From: Symbiodinium natans
Lineage: Eukaryota; Sar; Dinophyceae; Suessiales; Symbiodiniaceae
Assembly: GCA_905221605.1 (NCBI GenBank)
Contig: CAJNDS010001169.1
Coordinates: 682,001 to 746,000, forward strand
Reading direction: 5' to 3'
Length of the DNA: 64,000 nt
The notes under the pieces are model-generated. The model was not told the origin of the DNA and did no database searches. It worked only from the letters and a program-made list of their open reading frames with translations. This document shows, one piece after another, positions 51,341-59,714 of the stretch. The stretch's first letter is position 1, and every line of letters starts with the position of its first letter. Position numbers and translations under genes: made by a program.

Positions 51341-52177
51341 TTATCCCCTAAAAAATGTTAATGTAAATGAAATATCCACCCCGTTCAAATTAATAATTTG
51401 GTTAAGGTGGTCAGTTAGTCTAAAATTCAATCGGCGTAACATCTTACCTGATACATCTATATAATCAACGGTGCTTAACTCATTATCGTTAATGACCCCT
51501 AAATAAGCGACATTCACGGGGACTTTCTTCATTATTGATGAATTGCCCGCCACTGTTAATTGGTTGTAGTTGCTTATTTCGTTACAATGTAAGTATAAAT
51601 TCTTGAAAGGGACTAAATCAATAAAATTAGTAACATACGGCGCGACATTAGTATAAGCGTCAGTGGCAGGGGTTGTATTACCTATTACTCGATTGATTGA
51701 ACTTAAATTATTAACATCAACGGGGTCGCTAAAACTACCCGCTAATGGTGCTATTTCTCCATCAGTTAGAACAACAAAAATAGCAGTAGCATAATTAGAA
51801 CTGAATGTATATTTATTGGTTGAAGTGTTGTAACTTATTGAATAAGTGTTGGGTCTATCTACCGTATCTACCAAAAGATTTAAAGCAATCTCTATCGTTT
51901 GCGCTAAATCCACCGCTGTATAGTTGCCTTCTGGAATTGTTACTTTACGATAAGTTATGCCCACTATAACCCCTGGCGGTATAACCTGATGTCTAAAATA
52001 TAAGTTATTGTTGGTGCTGTTGATTGAATACCACGAATGGGGAATGCTTACCTCGTGTATTTGACATAGCATATTTTCCTCTAGTTGAACCGTTTCGGGT
52101 AGGTCTATTGTAAATTCCGATGAAGTTCCTGATACTTTATAGTAACTATCAATATTAACTTTTTTGAACTTGAGCAT
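51341..52177 (-). CDS. Minor capsid (penton-type) protein of the PLV
   Basis: 278 aa from ATG 52177. The longer open frame from 52279 would overlap the divergent gene and lacks homologous character, so the later start is preferred. The N-terminus MLKFKKVNIDSYYKVSGTSS, the segment LEENMLCQIHEVSIPHSWYS and the C-terminal DISFTLTFFRG are the style of single jelly-roll penton proteins of Polinton-like viruses: beta-rich, few charged helices and a conserved SxPxSWY-like signature. Role: fivefold vertices of the icosahedral capsid. It is divergent from the 213-aa gene and four ORFs from the major capsid gene. The frame is intact. Confidence 0.85.
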   Translation of the reverse strand: MLKFKKVNIDSYYKVSGTSSEFTIDLPETVQLEENMLCQIHEVSIPHSWYSINSTNNNLYFRHQVIPPGVIVGITYRKVTIPEGNYTAVDLAQTIEIALNLLVDTVDRPNTYSISYNTSTNKYTFSSNYATAIFVVLTDGEIAPLAGSFSDPVDVNNLSSINRVIGNTTPATDAYTNVAPYVTNFIDLVPFKNLYLHCNEISNYNQLTVAGNSSIMKKVPVNVAYLGVINDNELSTVDYIDVSGKMLRRLNFRLTDHLNQIINLNGVDISFTLTFFRG

Positions 52178-52217
52178 TATTACTATATGATAAAATAATT
52201 TATAGTCTATTTTAAGA
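52178..52217. promoter_or_regulatory. Divergent late-type promoter
   Basis: A 40 bp AT-rich gap between the minor capsid ATG (minus strand) and the 213-aa ORF ATG (52218). It holds TCTATTTTA at 52206-52214, with TCTA ending 8 nt before the plus-strand start. Confidence 0.4.
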
Positions 52218-52859
52218 ATGTTTAAGCATAAACGGAAAGGTGAAGAAGAACCATACGCAGCACCTAAAACAAGAAGCAATATTCATAATGAAGTAAGAGA
52301 AGAATTAGCAGGGACTGAGACCTTCTTAACTGATACTCAAGGATTGAAACTAGCATACGAAAACCCCGATGGGATATATCAAAATGGTAGTATCTTATAT
52401 ATAGCAGGAACCAAAAGCGGAAGAGATGTTTATGATGATTTAAAATTACCCTTATATAAGACACAGCAAACAAAAAGATATAAAGATGTTGATAATTTCA
52501 TTAAAGACGGAACTATAGAAGTTGATGGTAAGCAACTTACAGGTATTACTGATATTATTAGCCATGGTTTAGGTTCGGCGGTAAGTCAGCAAGTTAATAA
52601 CGACTATGGTAATATCTTTAGAAGTCGTAGTTATGGGTCTCCTTTTGTTTCAAGTCAGTCACCAGAAGATACGGGGACAAATCTAAGAATAAGAAAGACG
52701 GCAGACCCCGTTAGTATGTTTGATGGCGGAAGCATTACATTACCCAGAGGGTCATTAAACCCACTTTACAATCATTCCTATGAAGATATAGGTAATGTTC
52801 ATAACAAAGAAGGTAATTTACCTATAACAAGGGAAGAACTTATGGAACAGTTTGATTAA
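52218..52859 (+). CDS. PLV structural-module protein of unknown function
   Basis: 213 aa beginning MFKHKRKGEEEPYAAPKTRS. The middle segment (about residues 40-115) looks like an alpha/beta domain with TDTQGLKLAYENPDGIYQNG and IAGTKSGRDVYDDL. The rest is loop-rich with SRSYGSPFVSSQSPEDTGTN and PRGSLNPLYNHSYEDIGNV. No catalytic motif is recognised. It is the first gene of the plus-strand block leading to the major capsid protein and has a TCTA motif just upstream of ATG, so late expression and a virion or assembly role are likely but unproven. Confidence 0.7.
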   Translation: MFKHKRKGEEEPYAAPKTRSNIHNEVREELAGTETFLTDTQGLKLAYENPDGIYQNGSILYIAGTKSGRDVYDDLKLPLYKTQQTKRYKDVDNFIKDGTIEVDGKQLTGITDIISHGLGSAVSQQVNNDYGNIFRSRSYGSPFVSSQSPEDTGTNLRIRKTADPVSMFDGGSITLPRGSLNPLYNHSYEDIGNVHNKEGNLPITREELMEQFD

Positions 52860-52882
52860 TTAAAATATACACAATACTAATA

Positions 52883-53074
52883 ATGTTTCATAATAAAACA
52901 ACAACATATGAACCCATGGAGAAAAAACCGAAGGAGAAGAAGTTTAAACAAAATGCTTATGAAGAAATACGGAAACTAGTAGATGATGATGAAGGAAATA
53001 ATATAGTCAAAGAAGTTAAGAAGAAAGGCAAGAATCAAGAAAATATTAAGTTTAAGTTTAATTTATTTGATTAA
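52883..53074 (+). CDS. Small basic PLV protein
   Basis: 63 aa and very Lys-rich: MFHNKTTTYEPMEKKPKEKK and a C-terminal GKNQENIKFKFNLFD. It lies between the 213-aa gene (23 bp upstream) and the major capsid gene (34 bp downstream) on the same strand. No family is recognised. Its basic character and position suggest a core or DNA-condensing peptide, by analogy only. Confidence 0.6.
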   Translation: MFHNKTTTYEPMEKKPKEKKFKQNAYEEIRKLVDDDEGNNIVKEVKKKGKNQENIKFKFNLFD

Positions 53075-53108
53075 ATATAAAAATAATTTCTACTTTTGAT
53101 TATATATT

Positions 53109-54542
53109 ATGGAAACTTTTAGTCCTGAAGATATTCTCATTGACAACCTCTCATTTAAAATACACATGGGAGCAAGTTACATCGTAGATAGACGAAGCGT
53201 ATCATTTTGGCCGAATGGGTCAAACATCTATAAGTCAAACAGCGGTAATCGCGTATTGAAATTTTCATTAAACGGCGAAGATAATAGTTGGTTAGACCCT
53301 CAAAGCGTCCGCATCTTTTTTACTTTACAAAATTTAGACATTGGAGCATATAATAACAAACTGCGCCCACTATCCCCACCTTATTGTTTCTTTAGAAGAA
53401 TGCGAATTATCGCGGGAAATCAAGTTGTAGAAGACTTTGATAATTACAACCGTGTTCATCATATGTTCTCTAAAATGATGTCTCAAGGAGCAAGAAAGGA
53501 TGAAGCAAACGAAGGGTTTGGTTACAGATACGACGACGAAGTTAAAACATTAGTTAATAATGTTGGTTCAGAATTAATCCCCGAAGTCAATGGTGTAAAT
53601 TGTTTAGGTTTTAAGGATAAGATGACAGTCGGATTTAAACCATTATGTGGTCTCTTCTCTCAGTTTAAGTATTTACCATTAAAATATATGGGAAATTTAA
53701 CAATTGAATTAGAATTAGTAACGAACGCCACTGATTGTATTATTGATTATAGGGACGATGAAACAGCAACTGATATTGGAAACAGATTTACTACGGATGT
53801 TGATAATGTAGCAACACCAGGTGCGAATTTTACAAATACAAGCATTGAGTGGGAAATTAACAACGCTCGCGTTGTTTGCGATGTCTGCACCTTAGATAAT
53901 AATTTAAATAATGAATATGTTAAGCATCTTTTGGAAGGAAAGGGACTACCAATTACTTACACGACTTATATTACTCAATCACAAACAGTAGCAGGATTAA
54001 CCGATATTAGCGTTAATGTTATTCGTTCAGTATCTAAATTAGTAGCATCTTTCGTTACATTTTACAAGTCAGGAAATCCAAGTATAGGTTATGAATACTG
54101 TGACAAGGAATTCTGTAGATTTTATCATCCTCATCAAGCATCCGATGAAGCAACGGAAGGCGTTTATGACGGTGACTTTGACCTTCAATTTCAAATTCAA
54201 CTGGGTTCTAAATTATACCCCGAATATCCCTGTAATTCTATGACTGAAGCATTTTACCATTTACGAAAAGCATTAAATTTACCTATGTTTCATCAACATT
54301 CTTTATCAATTGATTTCAAACAGTATAGAGACCGCCAGTTTATCTTTGCTTTTAGTTTTGAAAAAGTGCCAGATAGTTCATACACTGGAATTAATACACG
54401 AGCCGGACAACAAATGTTATTAAGAGTGAAACCCGCAAATGCTACAATCAATGCCGCCGATATGCCTGACAATGTTTATATAACATTACTGTCGGAACAA
54501 ATATTAGAAATAAAAGACTTGGGGCTGAAAGTGTATGATTAA
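53109..54542 (+). CDS. Double jelly-roll major capsid protein of the PLV
   Basis: 477 aa, intact. Recognised from the PLV/adintovirus style: IVDRRSVSFWPNGSNIYKSN near residue 25, SWLDPQSVRIFFTLQN near 60, LRPLSPPYCFFRRMRIIAGN and QVVEDFDNYNRVHHMFSKMM at about 84-125, and a C-terminal half with YHLRKALNLP and beta strands typical of a second jelly roll. Known: these proteins form pseudo-hexameric trimers that tile the icosahedral shell. Its length is within the normal PLV range. TCTA lies 16 nt before ATG, and a 14 bp perfect hairpin follows the stop. An intact capsid gene beside a frame-broken polymerase argues that decay, if real, is recent. Confidence 0.92.
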   Translation: METFSPEDILIDNLSFKIHMGASYIVDRRSVSFWPNGSNIYKSNSGNRVLKFSLNGEDNSWLDPQSVRIFFTLQNLDIGAYNNKLRPLSPPYCFFRRMRIIAGNQVVEDFDNYNRVHHMFSKMMSQGARKDEANEGFGYRYDDEVKTLVNNVGSELIPEVNGVNCLGFKDKMTVGFKPLCGLFSQFKYLPLKYMGNLTIELELVTNATDCIIDYRDDETATDIGNRFTTDVDNVATPGANFTNTSIEWEINNARVVCDVCTLDNNLNNEYVKHLLEGKGLPITYTTYITQSQTVAGLTDISVNVIRSVSKLVASFVTFYKSGNPSIGYEYCDKEFCRFYHPHQASDEATEGVYDGDFDLQFQIQLGSKLYPEYPCNSMTEAFYHLRKALNLPMFHQHSLSIDFKQYRDRQFIFAFSFEKVPDSSYTGINTRAGQQMLLRVKPANATINAADMPDNVYITLLSEQILEIKDLGLKVYD

Positions 54543-54544
54543 AT

Positions 54545-54580
54545 AATATTAATAAAATTATTATCTATTTTATTAATATT
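54545..54580. terminator. Perfect hairpin after the major capsid gene
   Basis: Arms AATATTAATAAAAT (54545-54558) and ATTTTATTAATATT (54567-54580) with an 8 nt loop, starting two bases after the capsid stop. The loop and second arm also hold the TCTATTTTA motif in front of the fibre gene, so one short gap may end one transcript and start the next. Confidence 0.65.
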
Positions 54581-54585
54581 CAGGA

Positions 54586-56946
54586 ATGCCTTTGACTTTA
54601 AATAACACTAGCACGGTAACAGCAGATAATATTATTGTAGGTGGCACGAACCTTACTGACTTATATGTAACACAAGATGATTTAAATACCGCCACAGGTG
54701 GATTAGTAACACAGCAAGATGTAGATGACAGCATAGCACCGCTAATTTCAAAAGACGTATCATACAACAATACAATAACAACTCATATATCATTAATAGA
54801 TACAAACACAACAGACATAGCAACGAATGCAGCAGATATTACAATGTTGGATACGAAGAACTTAACAAACTTTCATAACATCAGTTCATTAACTCATTTG
54901 TTAAATACCAACTACCAAACAACAACTCAATTAAATTCAAACTTTGTATCACCAACAACACTAACGAACAACCACTACACAAAAACAGAAATAGATACAA
55001 CGTTAGGCAGCTATTTTACATCAACACAAATTGATAGTGGATTTTCCACGCAGTCGTATATTAATTCAAACATCTACACGAAAACCGAGGTGGATGGTTT
55101 AGTAGGTGCCGGTGGTGGTTACGCTGATATAGAAATTGATAGTTTTTTATCATTGAAGGAAGACAAAGCAACATTTACGGATAAAATCAGTTTTACGCCA
55201 ATTGTAGATATATCGGCACCTGCCGTTATACAAAACGGTTTTACATTAAAAAACTCTACAGTTAATGATAAAGTTATATCAGTATTCAAAAATGCCACAA
55301 ATTATATAACTTTACAAGGTAATAAAATTATTGCTAATGCTACCAGCGACGACAGTATCGTTAATTTGGATTTAAACCCATCGGGAAATATCACCATTGC
55401 TAATACTTTATATACAGGCGTTATTAATAATACAAATACATTAACAACGGGAAGCATTGATATTACAAATAATTTAAATGTCGGCGGTGAGTGCCAAATT
55501 ACGGATGCGAACACAACATTAGAAAAATATACGAATGCTACTAAATCTAACGTTTCATTAGATATTAGAACAACAGAGGAAGCGATTAGAATAATGAACG
55601 GTGCTAAAACAGATGCCGATACAAATACCTTTATTGAATGTAATAATGCGACAGGAGGAACAACATTATTTAAACAGACATATTTTAAAGATACAGTAAA
55701 TTATGAAAATGAAAACATTAATATTTCTAATTCTTCCGGTCTTACACTTTATAAAGATACAACAGATGCTAGTAGTGTTTTAACGGTAAAAAATGCTCAA
55801 GGGTATATAAGGTTTAATTCATTTAATATTAATGCTTACAACACAAGCAACGACAGTTCTTCATTACTTTTATTAAATACTGCTAATGGTAATGGTGTTT
55901 ATTGTTTAAGTTTAGGCTTCGGAGCAATTCAAGGAGCAAATAAACTAAATGTAAGTGGTGGTAATGCTAATTTTGGTGGCACTTCATCATTTCAAAATAT
56001 ATCAACATTTAATAGTGATATTTATGTAAAGACATCAGGTAGAATATTTCAACGAGCGGACGCTAATAATTCATTAACTGTAATATCAACAGAAGAGATT
56101 AATTTTTCATTACAGTCCAATAGAACAACCGACCCTACAACAGGAACAATAGCATTACAATTAAACGACACTAACGGAATAACAATAAACAGAGCGGTCG
56201 TAAAAAACCAGACTTTTAACAGTATAGGAAAAATCACGGCAGAAGCAGATTTGGATGTTTGGGGAGGTATATATTTTCAACATTCATCGGCAATAAAGGA
56301 AACATTAAACGGCAGTGATTATGACTTAGATATAAGAAATGGAGACACCGACAGGGCAATAAATTTTATCATAGGAACGATAGGAAGCACACCGGAACTT
56401 CAACTAACAGAAGGAAAAGTGAATATATTAGGAAATTTAGAAATAACACACGACGATATAACGGGACAGCAACGAGTATTAATAAATAATCCAGACGACA
56501 ACGGATGGATAAGATTAAGCAATAATAACCTATCAACATTAGACGCAACAACAACAGGGGTAGATGTTTATGGTGACCTTTCATATACGGGGTCGTTAAT
56601 TCCTTCATCAGATAAAAAACTAAAGAAAGATATTAAAGAAGTAAATAGTAAAAAAGCAGTAGAATTATTAAAATATATTAAACCAAAAACATATCATTTT
56701 ATTGATGACAGACAACAAGGTAAATCGTGTATTGGTTTTATTGCTAATGATTTTATGGAAACGAAGAAGATGCCAGATGAATGGCAGAATGTAGTAAAAG
56801 AAGGAAAAGATGGATATTTAAAGTTTGATTATGCAACGACTACTCCAATTTTATGGAGTGCTTTACAGGCAACAATAAATGAAGTAGAAAAATTGAAGAA
56901 AGAAGTAAATAAGTTGAAGGGGAAAGGTAAAGGCGAGAGCGATTAA
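54586..56946 (+). CDS. Fibre-like protein with C-terminal Peptidase_S74 chaperone domain
   Basis: 786 aa, rich in Asn, Thr, Ser and Ile, and repetitive. YTKTEID and YTKTEVD motifs (about residues 130-165) are typical of phage tail-fibre collars. The long middle looks like a beta-helical or beta-sandwich trimeric shaft. Residues 674-786 match the Peptidase_S74/ICA intramolecular chaperone: SSDKKLKKDIKEV, then ELLKYIKPKTYHF, then IGFIANDF, then YLKFDYATTTPILWSALQAT and a final Lys/Glu coiled coil. Known: this domain trimerises the fibre and then cuts itself off at the Ser before the S-D-x-x-L-K motif. Inferred role: host attachment spike. It lies directly after the major capsid gene, and the frame is intact. 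Such a domain on a PLV fibre is notable. Confidence 0.85.
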   Translation: MPLTLNNTSTVTADNIIVGGTNLTDLYVTQDDLNTATGGLVTQQDVDDSIAPLISKDVSYNNTITTHISLIDTNTTDIATNAADITMLDTKNLTNFHNISSLTHLLNTNYQTTTQLNSNFVSPTTLTNNHYTKTEIDTTLGSYFTSTQIDSGFSTQSYINSNIYTKTEVDGLVGAGGGYADIEIDSFLSLKEDKATFTDKISFTPIVDISAPAVIQNGFTLKNSTVNDKVISVFKNATNYITLQGNKIIANATSDDSIVNLDLNPSGNITIANTLYTGVINNTNTLTTGSIDITNNLNVGGECQITDANTTLEKYTNATKSNVSLDIRTTEEAIRIMNGAKTDADTNTFIECNNATGGTTLFKQTYFKDTVNYENENINISNSSGLTLYKDTTDASSVLTVKNAQGYIRFNSFNINAYNTSNDSSSLLLLNTANGNGVYCLSLGFGAIQGANKLNVSGGNANFGGTSSFQNISTFNSDIYVKTSGRIFQRADANNSLTVISTEEINFSLQSNRTTDPTTGTIALQLNDTNGITINRAVVKNQTFNSIGKITAEADLDVWGGIYFQHSSAIKETLNGSDYDLDIRNGDTDRAINFIIGTIGSTPELQLTEGKVNILGNLEITHDDITGQQRVLINNPDDNGWIRLSNNNLSTLDATTTGVDVYGDLSYTGSLIPSSDKKLKKDIKEVNSKKAVELLKYIKPKTYHFIDDRQQGKSCIGFIANDFMETKKMPDEWQNVVKEGKDGYLKFDYATTTPILWSALQATINEVEKLKKEVNKLKGKGKGESD

Positions 56947-56968
56947 TAATTATGTATATTAATATATA

Positions 56969-57178
56969 ATGGGTTCTAAAACATCTAAATTTAATGCTAC
57001 GGAAAATATGAAACAAATAAAAGAATTAGACATTAATGAAAAAACAAGAACAGACATGCTATTATTTAATACTTTAAAGGATGTTATTGAAAGAGTTGAA
57101 ACATTAGAAGAAACAAAAAGCGATAAATTTGTATATAAACTACCTGCTATAAACTTGTGTAGTTACTCATTGATTTAG
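56969..57178 (+). CDS. Small, possibly N-myristoylated PLV protein
   Basis: 69 aa starting MGSKTSKFNATENMKQIKEL. Gly2 followed by Ser/Thr at position 5-6 and Lys fits the eukaryotic N-myristoylation pattern. A helical segment with VIERVETLEETKSDKF follows. The family is unknown. It follows the fibre gene and its stop codon lies inside a 34 bp perfect palindrome shared with the opposing ATPase gene. A lipidated small protein would fit an internal membrane or entry role, which is inference only. Confidence 0.6.
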   Translation: MGSKTSKFNATENMKQIKELDINEKTRTDMLLFNTLKDVIERVETLEETKSDKFVYKLPAINLCSYSLI

Positions 57179-57208
57179 ATAATAATATCTATAGATATTA
57201 TTATCTAA
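57175..57208. terminator. 34 bp perfect palindrome containing both stop codons of a convergent pair
   Basis: TTAGATAATAATATC at 57175-57189, a 4 nt centre TATA, then its exact reverse complement to 57208. The plus-strand stop TAG is 57176-57178 and the minus-strand stop is 57205-57207. Every base of the palindrome pairs. Confidence 0.75.
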
Positions 57209-57996
57209 TCAATAACTAATTTAGCGTCAAAGCGTTTATAAAACATATCATTTACATCACCTTTCATTAGATTAATGAATAAAAAACTGTATGGTTCTTC
57301 CGTTGCTAAATTATACACTTCTAGCATTAGTTTCTTTGCTTCTGCTAGGTTTTTAGTGTCTGCCACGGACGATTTCTTAATCAATACGGCGCTTAACTCC
57401 TCTACCATTGTTTCTATTTCTTTGTAGTTTCTTAACCTGAAGAAAAACAACTGACGACTATTAACGCGGATGATGGGACTTAGGGCATTGAATTTTTGCG
57501 TTGCCGTGATAATATTTATTGCATTGTGTCTGCCTCTCACGTATAACTGATTTAATAAAGGTGAATTTCTTGAAAAAGCCTTACTGTCGGCAAAGTCATC
57601 AACAATAATTAGGATTGAAAATAATTTCTTGTGGTCGTTCTTCTTCTGATATTCTATTACTTTGTGTTGTTGCTTTATCACCCTTTCTAGTTCTTCTGGG
57701 ATGTATTCGTCAAAGAAGCATTTTTCCTTTTCTAAATCCACCTTCAGTTCGTCCTGTATGTATTTCTTAACTGGCGTCCAATTACTATCAACTGAAATTG
57801 AAGGAGACCAAACATACACGCGTTCAAAGACGTTTCTATAAATATCTAATATCATTGACTGAAGTAATATTCCTTTGCCACTTCCTGATGGGCCTGTTAT
57901 TATTTGAGAAAAGGGTAATCTGGGCGCCACTTCATATTTAGATTGTTTGAAGTCATATTCTTTTACATTGACTGGTTTGACTATAGGTGTAATCAT
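57205..57996 (-). CDS. A32-like genome-packaging ATPase (FtsK/HerA superfamily)
   Basis: 263 aa. Walker A GPSGSGKG is at residues 35-42 and the Walker B strand ILIIVDDFAD is near 130. RGRHNAINIITATQKF (about 160) is the sensor-like block typical of poxvirus A32 and PLV packaging ATPases, and FFFRLRNYKEIETMVEEL follows. Role: ATP-driven loading of viral DNA into preformed capsids. It is on the minus strand, convergent with the myristoylated-type ORF. TAGATTTATT on the plus strand places a TCTA motif 13 nt upstream of ATG. Length and motifs are complete, so an active protein is expected. Confidence 0.92.
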   Translation of the reverse strand: MITPIVKPVNVKEYDFKQSKYEVAPRLPFSQIITGPSGSGKGILLQSMILDIYRNVFERVYVWSPSISVDSNWTPVKKYIQDELKVDLEKEKCFFDEYIPEELERVIKQQHKVIEYQKKNDHKKLFSILIIVDDFADSKAFSRNSPLLNQLYVRGRHNAINIITATQKFNALSPIIRVNSRQLFFFRLRNYKEIETMVEELSAVLIKKSSVADTKNLAEAKKLMLEVYNLATEEPYSFLFINLMKGDVNDMFYKRFDAKLVID

Positions 57997-58035
57997 GATT
58001 AATAATAAATAGATTTATTTTATCGTTAAAAGTAT

Positions 58036-58200
58036 ATGGAAGAAAGTAAAATAACTTATGCCGAATGTGTTGAAGTAATCAACGAAATAGAGACCATTGA
58101 GCAAATAATTGCCCCTCCTAAATATCGTAGATGTTGTCATAACCTTCTAGAATTGGTTAAGGCCTTCATTATGTATTTGAAAAATAAAAAAGAAATCTAG
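58036..58200 (+). CDS. 54-aa PLV ORF
   Basis: ATG at 58036, stop TAG at 58198-58200. It starts MEESKITYAECVEVINEIET and ends ELVKAFIMYLKNKKEI, with two adjacent Cys near the middle (RRCCHNLL). Helical and unrecognised. It diverges from the ATPase across a 39 bp gap and lies 9 bp before the next ORF, as the first of three tightly packed small genes. Confidence 0.5.
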   Translation: MEESKITYAECVEVINEIETIEQIIAPPKYRRCCHNLLELVKAFIMYLKNKKEI

Positions 58201-58209
58201 ATAGTATAA

Positions 58210-58605
58210 ATGAGTGATAAAGAAAATGACGAACAAAAAGAAGGAGGTTTAAGTGTTAATAAAGATGGTATAAATTGTTTATTTTGTAGATGTAAAAGAA
58301 ATACATATCATAAGGAAACAAAAACAACAACAGAAGATAATAAAGTTATTGTTAATGTTGTAGAAGATAGAAGCAGTTTTAAAATTGGAAAGGGTAGAAA
58401 TGTATCTCCCGATGATGGAATATTCAAACCAGACAAATCACCACAAATAGGAGGCGTTGAACTTTGTAGCACAGGGTGGGGTCAAAATCGGAAAATCACA
58501 CCAGAAGAATGTGAGGAACGGCTTGATAAACTTGAAGAAGATGTAGAAGATGTTAAGAAAGATGTTGAACAATTGAAATTTCAAGGTCTTCATTTACTGG
58601 ATTAA
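58210..58605 (+). CDS. Cys-containing, C-terminal coiled-coil PLV protein
   Basis: 131 aa. Residues 20-40 hold INCLFCRCKRNTYHKETK, a compact C-x2-C-x-C cluster. The middle is polar. The last 35 residues form a clear heptad-type coiled coil (ERLDKLEEDVEDVKKDVEQL). TCTA occurs 10 nt before ATG. No family is recognised; possibly an oligomeric accessory virion protein. Confidence 0.6.
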   Translation: MSDKENDEQKEGGLSVNKDGINCLFCRCKRNTYHKETKTTTEDNKVIVNVVEDRSSFKIGKGRNVSPDDGIFKPDKSPQIGGVELCSTGWGQNRKITPEECEERLDKLEEDVEDVKKDVEQLKFQGLHLLD

Positions 58606-58623
58606 TATATATGTAATAATAAT

Positions 58624-58821
58624 ATGGATTGTTTGTGTTTGAAGAAGGAAAAGAAAGAAACCACGAGTGCTTGGTTAATTGAAAGAAGAAAGATAAGAAT
58701 GTATAACGCTAGGCTAAGTGCTATAATAGATGAATTGGAGGATTATCAGCATTTAAGTCAGTATAAGAAACGATTTAAATTGTTGTTTGAGTTTTATCAA
58801 TTACAGGAATTGTTAAAATAA
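58624..58821 (+). CDS. 65-aa PLV ORF
   Basis: Starts MDCLCLKKEKKETTSAWLIE and continues as an Arg/Leu/Tyr-rich helix. The CLC start echoes the CLFCRC cluster of the preceding gene, 18 bp upstream, but the rest is unrelated. Unrecognised. Confidence 0.5.
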   Translation: MDCLCLKKEKKETTSAWLIERRKIRMYNARLSAIIDELEDYQHLSQYKKRFKLLFEFYQLQELLK

Positions 58822-59069
58822 CGACTTAAAGTGTTATTGATATGTATATTTGACAGTTGTATAGTGCCATAAGCCCCAGACATCATTTTTTCATCCCCGC
58901 GTGTTGCGCTATACCATAAGCATATCATAAGAGTGTGGTAATGGTTAATTAGTTTGGAGTTTGCGCCCTATTGCCCTTTGCTCGTTCAAATGTTCTAATA
59001 TTAATTAAAATGTTAGAAGATTTTTTCGGTCTAACCATGCCTAAAGACTAGACTTTTTAATATAGTAAG
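58822..59069. other. Longest non-coding gap in the PLV, with a near-palindrome
   Basis: 248 bp without a supportable ORF, less AT-rich in its first half than its surroundings. A 26 bp imperfect palindrome (TTCTAATATT ... AATGTTAGAA, 58993-59018) lies 50 bp before the next start. It could be regulatory, a non-coding RNA or an origin; nothing decides. Confidence 0.4.
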
Positions 59070-59654
59070 ATGGAGATGCGAGTGTGTAAATCGTGTTGTG
59101 CGACTAAAGATGTTGAAGAGTTTGACGGCTTTAAGACTTGTAATAGGTGCCGTGAAGCGAAAAGAAAATGCTACAAGAAAAACCAGAAGGAATATAACCA
59201 AGCACGTAGAGAAGCGAGAGCAAAGGGGAGCCAATTATGCGAAGAATGCGGACATAAAATCAAGCACGAAAACTGGGATGCCCATTTCCATTATGCGTTA
59301 CATCCGAACTCGGAACTAAATATATTGATGAAAGGTTATTTAACGAAGTTAGGCAACTTAAGGAAAGAAGGCAAACTAAACGACGAATCACAAGCAGAAA
59401 CTAAGGCGGAATACGAAAAGCAGAAAAGGCAAATACGCAAACGATTAAACGAACAATTCCCTAATAAGTTTGTTGATGAAGAGGAAACACCAGAACCACA
59501 GCCTGAACCCGAGAAACCTAAACCCGATATTGATAAAGTATTCAATCACGTCCATCAATTGCTATTTAATGACGAGTTTTTAGAAGACTATTTTATGCTA
59601 TTCGGCAAGCTTAAGGATAGGATAATTATTGAAATTCCTATAGATAGGTCTTAA
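59070..59654 (+). CDS. Double zinc-ribbon PLV protein
   Basis: 194 aa. CKSCC at residues 6-10 and CNRC at 26-29 form a first zinc site, and CEECGHKIKHENWDAHFHYA (about 57-76) supplies a second C-x2-C with His ligands. A Lys/Glu-rich helical part follows, then a Pro/Glu linker and a C-terminal domain ending GKLKDRIIIEIPIDRS. Zinc modules of this type usually bind nucleic acid or recruit proteins. A second in-frame ATG lies two codons downstream. I do not recognise a named family. It is the first gene of the right-end block. Confidence 0.72.
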   Translation: MEMRVCKSCCATKDVEEFDGFKTCNRCREAKRKCYKKNQKEYNQARREARAKGSQLCEECGHKIKHENWDAHFHYALHPNSELNILMKGYLTKLGNLRKEGKLNDESQAETKAEYEKQKRQIRKRLNEQFPNKFVDEEETPEPQPEPEKPKPDIDKVFNHVHQLLFNDEFLEDYFMLFGKLKDRIIIEIPIDRS

Positions 59655-59714
59655 GAAAAGAATTTCTAAAGAAAAACATCTAAAGAAATAAAACCTATAT
59701 ATATTAATAGGGAA
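59655..59714 (+). promoter_or_regulatory. Early-type promoter block, copy A
   Basis: AAGAAAAGAATTTCT, then AAGAAAAACAT, then TAAAGAAAT (59681-59689), then TATATATATTAA, with TAAAGAAAT ending 25 nt before ATG 59715. Nearly identical in sequence and spacing to the block before 60361. Confidence 0.65.
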
